Shown here piece by piece: positions 59,969 through 64,000 of a DNA stretch of 64,000 bases. The stretch lies in assembly GCF_900091565.1 (NCBI RefSeq), contig NZ_FMCV01000016.1:1-64000 (forward strand). The letters run 5' to 3'. The notes under the pieces were generated by a model, which saw only the letters and a program-made list of their open reading frames with translations, was not told where the DNA came from and did not search any database. Made by a program: the position numbers and the translations under genes. Source of the DNA: Micromonospora marina. GTDB lineage: Bacteria; Actinomycetota; Actinomycetes; Mycobacteriales; Micromonosporaceae. Numbering within the stretch: the first letter of the stretch is position 1; the number at the start of each line of letters is the position of its first letter.

Positions 59969-62900
59969 ATGAATGTTTCCCTGGACGAGGTCGTCGGCGC
60001 GCTGCGTGCGTCCCTGCTCGACAACCAGAAGCTCAAGCAGCAGAACCAGCAGCTCACCGCCGCGCTCGGTGAACCGGTAGCGATCATCGGCATGAGCTGC
60101 CGGTTCCCCGGCGGTGTCGGGTCACCCGAGCAACTGTGGGACCTGGTGGCCGCCGGCGGCGACGCGATGTCGGCGTTCCCGGACGACCGGGGCTGGAACC
60201 TGGGCGCGCTCTACGATCCGGACCCCGACCCCGGCAGCCGGGGCACGTCGTACGTGCGCGAGGGTGGGTTCCTCTACTCCGCCGGGGACTTCGACCCGGC
60301 GTTCTTCGGCATCAGCCCCCGCGAGGCCCTCGCCATGGACCCGCAGCAGCGGCTGCTGCTGGAGACCGCCTGGGAGGCGTTCGAGCGGGCCGGCATCGAC
60401 GCCACCCGGCTGCGCGGCACGCCCACCGGCGTCTACGCGGCCACCAGCAGCCAGGGTGACTACGCGGCCCTGCTCACCGGGGTCACCGGCGGCGTCGAGG
60501 GCTACCTCGGCACCGGCAGCGCCGCAGCCGTGGCGAGCGGCCGGATCTCGTACGCTCTCGGGCTGGAGGGCCCGGCGGTCACCGTGGACACCGCGTGCAG
60601 CTCGTCGCTGGTCGCGCTGCACCTCGCCTGCCAGGCGCTGCGGCTGGGCGAGTGCACGATGGCGCTGGTCGGCGGGGTGTCGGTGATGGCCACCCCGACC
60701 GTATTCGTGGAGTTCTCCCGGCAGCGGGGCCTGTCCACCGACGGCCGGTGCAAGTCGTTCGCCGCCGCCGCCGACGGCACCGGCTGGTCCGAGGGGGCCG
60801 GCATGCTGCTCGTCGAGCGGCTCTCCGACGCCCGCCGCAACGGCCACCCGGTCCTCGCCGTGCTGCGCGGCAGCGCCGTCAACCAGGACGGCGCGAGCAG
60901 CGGGCTGACCGCTCCGAACGGCCCGTCGCAGCGCCGGGTGATCCGGCAGGCTCTGGCGAACGCGGGGCTGGGTGCCGACCAGGTGGATGCCGTCGAGGCG
61001 CACGGTACGGGCACCACGTTGGGTGATCCGATCGAGGCGCAGGCGCTGATTGCGACGTATGGGCAGGGCCGGTCCGCCGACCGGCCGTTGTGGCTCGGCT
61101 CGGTGAAGTCGAACATCGGGCACACGCAGGCGGCGGCGGGTGTGGCCGGGGTGATGAAGATGGTGCTGGCGATGCGGCACGGGGTGCTGCCGCCCACGCT
61201 GCACGTGGACGAGCCCACCCCGCACGTCGACTGGTCGGCCGGGGCGGTGTCCCTGCTGACCGGCGCGCAGCCATGGCCGGAGACCGGGCAGCCACGCCGG
61301 GCGGGGGTCTCCGCGTTCGGCATCAGCGGCACCAACGCACACGTCGTCATCGAGCAGGCCGCCGCGACGGACACCGGCGACGTGCGGCCGGCCGGCACGC
61401 CCGCCCCGCCGGTACCGTGGATCGTCTCGGCCCGCTCCGCACCGGCCCTGGCCGGGCAGGCGCGGCGGCTGCTGGCGCATCTGGCCGATCACCCCGACCT
61501 GACCCCCGCCGACGTGGCGTACTCGCTGGTCACCACCCGGGCGGCCCTGCCGTACCGGGCAGCGGTGATCGGCGGTGACCGCGACGCGCTGCGGGCCGGC
61601 CTGCACGCGGTCGCCGAGGAGCGCGACACCCCCGGCGTGGTGCGAGGCGTGGCCCGCCCGGCCGGCAAGGTCGCGTTCCTCTTCACCGGGCAGGGCGCCC
61701 AGCGCCTCGGCATGGGCGCCGAGCTGTGCCGCCGGTTCCCGGTCTTCGCCGCCGCCTTCGACGAGGTGGCCGGGGAGCTGAACCGGCACCTGAGCCGGCC
61801 GCTGCGGGAGGTGGTCTTCGCCGCGGCCGGCTCGCCCGGCGCGGATCTGCTGGACCGTACCGAGTTCACCCAGCCGGCGCTGTTCGCCTACGAGGTCGCC
61901 GCATACCGGCTGGTCACCGCCTGGGGGCTACGCCCGCAGTTCCTGCTCGGCCACTCGGTCGGCGAGCTGGCCGCGGCACACGTCGCCGGAGTGTTGTCGC
62001 TGGCCGACGCGGCGACCCTGGTGGCCGCCCGGGCCCGGCTCATGCAACAGTTGCCGCCCGGCGGGGCGATGCTGGCGGTGCAGGCGTCCGAGGCGGAGGT
62101 GGTCCCGCTACTCGACGAGCGGGTGTCCCTGGCCGCCGTGAACGGCCCCCGGTCGGTGGTGCTCTCCGGCGACGAGGAGGCCGTGCTCGCGGTGGGGCGG
62201 CGGCTGTCCGCCGAGGACCGGCGGTCCCGTCGGCTGCGGGTCAGCCACGCCTTCCACTCCGCCCGGATGGACGCCATGCTGGCCGACTTCCGGATCGTCG
62301 CGGAGAAGGCCGCGTGGCACCCGCCGAGCCTTCCGATCGTCTCCGACCGCACCGGCGAGCCGCTCACCGCCGCCCAGGCCACGGACCCGGGCTACTGGGT
62401 CGACCACGTCCGGGACACCGTCCGTTTCCACGCGGGCGTCGCCACCCTCGCCGCCGGCGGCGTCGGAACCTTCGTGGAACTCGGCCCCGACAGCGCCCTG
62501 ACCGTGCTGGCCCGGGAGTGCCTGCCCGACATGGAACCGGCGGCCTTCGTGCCGCTCGCCCGCCGGGACCAGCCGGAGGCGACCACGCTGCTCGCCGCGC
62601 TGGCCGCGGTCGACCTGCGCGGTGCCGGGGTCGACTGGGCGGCTCCCTTCGGCGGCAGCGACGCCGCGCGCGTCGAACTGCCCACCTACGCCTTCCACCG
62701 CGAGCGTTTCTGGCCGGACCAGCCGACAGTGGATCTCGTTCCGCCCGCCGCGACCGGAGCGGACGAGGAGTTCTGGGCGGCCGTGGCGCAGGGACGACCG
62801 GCCGAGCTGGCCGCCGCGCTCGACCTGCCCGCCGACCGGCAGGACGCGCTCGCCGACGTGCTGCCCGCCCTCGCCTCCTACCGGGACCGGCGGCGTCGCG

Positions 62901-64000
62901 GATCGGAGCTGGACGGGCTGCGCTACCGCGCCGACTGGGAACGCGTCGACCTGTCCTCCGCCCGTGCCACGCCGGCCGGCCGATGCCTGCTGGTGGCCGG
63001 GGCCGGCACCGACGCCACCGCGGTGCTCACCGTGCTGCGCGCCGAGGGCCTGGACCCGACGCTGGTCACGGTGGGAGACGACCTGGACGCTGTCGCCCGG
63101 GCCGCGCTCGCCGACGGCACCTGGTCGGTCGTGGTCTCGCTGCTGGCGGCGGAGGAACCGGCGGCCGGCGCGGGAACCGGCGCGCTCGCCGGGACAGCCG
63201 CGCTGGTGCGGGCCCTCGCCGCTGCGGGGAACGGCACGCCGCTGTGGACCGTGACCCGGGGTGCGGTCGCCGTCGACGCGCACGACGCCGCTCCCGGCGT
63301 GGCCGGGGCGTACCTCTGGGGCCTGGGCCGGGTGCTGGCGCTGGAGCAGCCGCGCCTGTGGGGCGGGCTGGTCGACCTGCCGGCGGAGCCGGACGACGTC
63401 GCGCTCGCCGCGCTCGCCCAGGTCGTCGCGTCCGGCGGCGACGAGGACCAGGTGGCGGTACGCACCGGCGGGGTGTATGCCCGGCGGCTCCGCCGGGCCC
63501 CGGCCGGCGGAGCCGATACGGACTGGCGGCCCCGCGGCGCGGTCCTGGTGCACGGGTCCGCGCCGGTGCGTACCCCGCACCTGCTGCGCTGGCTCGCCGA
63601 GCGCGGCGCGTCGCACCTCGTCCTCGTGGGGCCGGTGGCGGATGCCGCCCCGCCCGGCCCGGACGTCACAGTCACCGCCGTCGACGACCTGGACGGGCTG
63701 CCCGAGGTGCTGGACCGGCTGGCCGCCACCGGCAGCGAGATCCGCACCGTCCTGCACGTCGCCGACTCCGACGGGGCCGGCGACCCGGTGGCGGTGCTGG
63801 ATCCGCACGGTCTGGTCGACGCCGTGGCCGCCCGTACCGCCGCCGTGGAACTGCTCGGGCGGGCCTGCGCCGGCCTACCGGTCGACGAGTTCGTCGTCTT
63901 CACCTCGACGGCCGCCGTCTGGGGCAGCGGGGGAGCGGCGGTCGCCGCCGCCGTGGGCGCCGGGCTGGCGGCGCTGGCCGCCGGCTGGCGTGCCGCCGGC
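59969..64000 (+). CDS. Type I modular polyketide synthase, module M (3' end missing)
   Basis: The frame is open from ATG 59969 to the end of the window, 1344 codons without a stop. GAGGAG at 59957-59962 (6-base gap) supports the start, 25 bases after the gene 6 stop. Residues 1-33 (MNVSLDEVVGALRASL...) form a class 1b docking helix like the PikAIV N-terminus, different from genes 2-6. Domains by residue: KS 35-463 (Cys 210, His 345, His 385), malonyl AT 483-918 (Ser 663, HAFHS), pre-KR element about 935-990, and a degenerate KR from about 995 to the window end. The KR lacks the NADPH motif and the catalytic Tyr, Lys and Asn, so a beta-ketone should remain. The AT sequence (FAYEVAAYRLVTAW) is more divergent than the other malonyl ATs here. 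The ACP, further modules and any thioesterase lie beyond the window. Confidence 0.95.
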   Translation, partial: MNVSLDEVVGALRASLLDNQKLKQQNQQLTAALGEPVAIIGMSCRFPGGVGSPEQLWDLVAAGGDAMSAFPDDRGWNLGALYDPDPDPGSRGTSYVREGGFLYSAGDFDPAFFGISPREALAMDPQQRLLLETAWEAFERAGIDATRLRGTPTGVYAATSSQGDYAALLTGVTGGVEGYLGTGSAAAVASGRISYALGLEGPAVTVDTACSSSLVALHLACQALRLGECTMALVGGVSVMATPTVFVEFSRQRGLSTDGRCKSFAAAADGTGWSEGAGMLLVERLSDARRNGHPVLAVLRGSAVNQDGASSGLTAPNGPSQRRVIRQALANAGLGADQVDAVEAHGTGTTLGDPIEAQALIATYGQGRSADRPLWLGSVKSNIGHTQAAAGVAGVMKMVLAMRHGVLPPTLHVDEPTPHVDWSAGAVSLLTGAQPWPETGQPRRAGVSAFGISGTNAHVVIEQAAATDTGDVRPAGTPAPPVPWIVSARSAPALAGQARRLLAHLADHPDLTPADVAYSLVTTRAALPYRAAVIGGDRDALRAGLHAVAEERDTPGVVRGVARPAGKVAFLFTGQGAQRLGMGAELCRRFPVFAAAFDEVAGELNRHLSRPLREVVFAAAGSPGADLLDRTEFTQPALFAYEVAAYRLVTAWGLRPQFLLGHSVGELAAAHVAGVLSLADAATLVAARARLMQQLPPGGAMLAVQASEAEVVPLLDERVSLAAVNGPRSVVLSGDEEAVLAVGRRLSAEDRRSRRLRVSHAFHSARMDAMLADFRIVAEKAAWHPPSLPIVSDRTGEPLTAAQATDPGYWVDHVRDTVRFHAGVATLAAGGVGTFVELGPDSALTVLARECLPDMEPAAFVPLARRDQPEATTLLAALAAVDLRGAGVDWAAPFGGSDAARVELPTYAFHRERFWPDQPTVDLVPPAATGADEEFWAAVAQGRPAELAAALDLPADRQDALADVLPALASYRDRRRRGSELDGLRYRADWERVDLSSARATPAGRCLLVAGAGTDATAVLTVLRAEGLDPTLVTVGDDLDAVARAALADGTWSVVVSLLAAEEPAAGAGTGALAGTAALVRALAAAGNGTPLWTVTRGAVAVDAHDAAPGVAGAYLWGLGRVLALEQPRLWGGLVDLPAEPDDVALAALAQVVASGGDEDQVAVRTGGVYARRLRRAPAGGADTDWRPRGAVLVHGSAPVRTPHLLRWLAERGASHLVLVGPVADAAPPGPDVTVTAVDDLDGLPEVLDRLAATGSEIRTVLHVADSDGAGDPVAVLDPHGLVDAVAARTAAVELLGRACAGLPVDEFVVFTSTAAVWGSGGAAVAAAVGAGLAALAAGWRAAG
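60071..64000 (+). other. Module M: KS - AT(malonyl) - inactive KR (incomplete)
   Basis: KS Cys is at 60596, with His at 61001 and 61121. The usual DGASNGL reads DGASSGL. AT Ser is at 61955 (GHSVGE), and HAFHS at 62246-62260 predicts malonyl-CoA. In the KR the cofactor motif is VHGSAPVRT (63548-63574) instead of a TGGTG motif. The Ser position (63905) is kept, but the Tyr position is Ala (63944), the Asn position is Gly (63956) and the Lys position is Arg. The frame remains open, so this is domain decay rather than a pseudogene. Expected outcome: a ketone. Confidence 0.9.
61106..61234 (+). repeat. 129-base perfect repeat in KS-M (partner in KS-F)
   Basis: Partner of 25900-26028, inside gene 7. 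Confidence 0.9.

Noticed and set aside
62930..64000. Gene 7 as a pseudogene
   Set aside because: The frame stays open to the window edge, and KS and AT keep all catalytic residues. Only the KR is degenerate, a common natural state in PKS lines.

Overview
The window is one block of seven consecutive same-strand genes, all modular type I (cis-AT) polyketide synthases (PKS). The first enters already open at base 1 and the last is still open at base 64000, so the assembly line continues on both sides. The DNA is extremely GC-rich throughout, with G or C in most third codon positions. Together with malonyl and methylmalonyl acyltransferases (AT) and DEBS/Pik-type docking ends, this indicates an actinomycete. 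A Micromonospora- or Streptomyces-like producer is an inference I cannot settle from sequence alone. I do not recognise the end product and give no gene symbols.

Layout, with thirteen modules labelled A-M here. Gene 1 (1-8949): A (KS partial, degenerate AT, KR, ACP) and B (malonyl, KR). Gene 2 (8991-20201): C (malonyl, KR) and D (methylmalonyl, DH-ER-KR, the only fully reducing module). Gene 3 (20248-34380): E (malonyl, KR), F (methylmalonyl, KR), G (methylmalonyl, KR). Gene 4 (34428-45377): H (malonyl, DH-KR) and I (methylmalonyl, DH-KR). Gene 5 (45414-50408): J (methylmalonyl, KR). Gene 6 (50455-59943): K (methylmalonyl, KR) and L (malonyl, KR). Gene 7 (59969 to the end): M (malonyl, inactive KR). 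Gaps between genes are only 25-47 bases, so no stretch over 300 bases lacks a gene. I see no internal promoter, terminator, tRNA, mobile element or CRISPR. The set reads as part of one long operon.

How they work together. If modules act in gene order, the beta-carbon outcomes from B to M are OH, OH, CH2 (with methyl), OH, OH (methyl), OH (methyl; KR has a Ser-to-Ala change), C=C, C=C (methyl), OH (methyl), OH (methyl), OH, ketone. This is a reduced polypropionate/acetate chain with one conjugated diene and a late unreduced ketone. Genes 1-5 end in DEBS-like (class 1a) C-terminal docking helices, and genes 2-6 start with matching coiled coils. The gene 6/gene 7 junction uses a different, PikAIII/PikAIV-like (class 1b) pair. 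No loading module, thioesterase, tailoring or regulatory gene is in the window.

Most unusual points: a vestigial AT in module A (active-site Ser replaced by Ala and the second catalytic half deleted), a KR in module M that has lost its cofactor motif and its Tyr, Lys and Asn, two B-type KRs with Ala at the catalytic Ser position, a KR module (K) without the usual pre-KR dimerization element, and long perfect DNA repeats with shifted codon use that mark recent exchange between modules.
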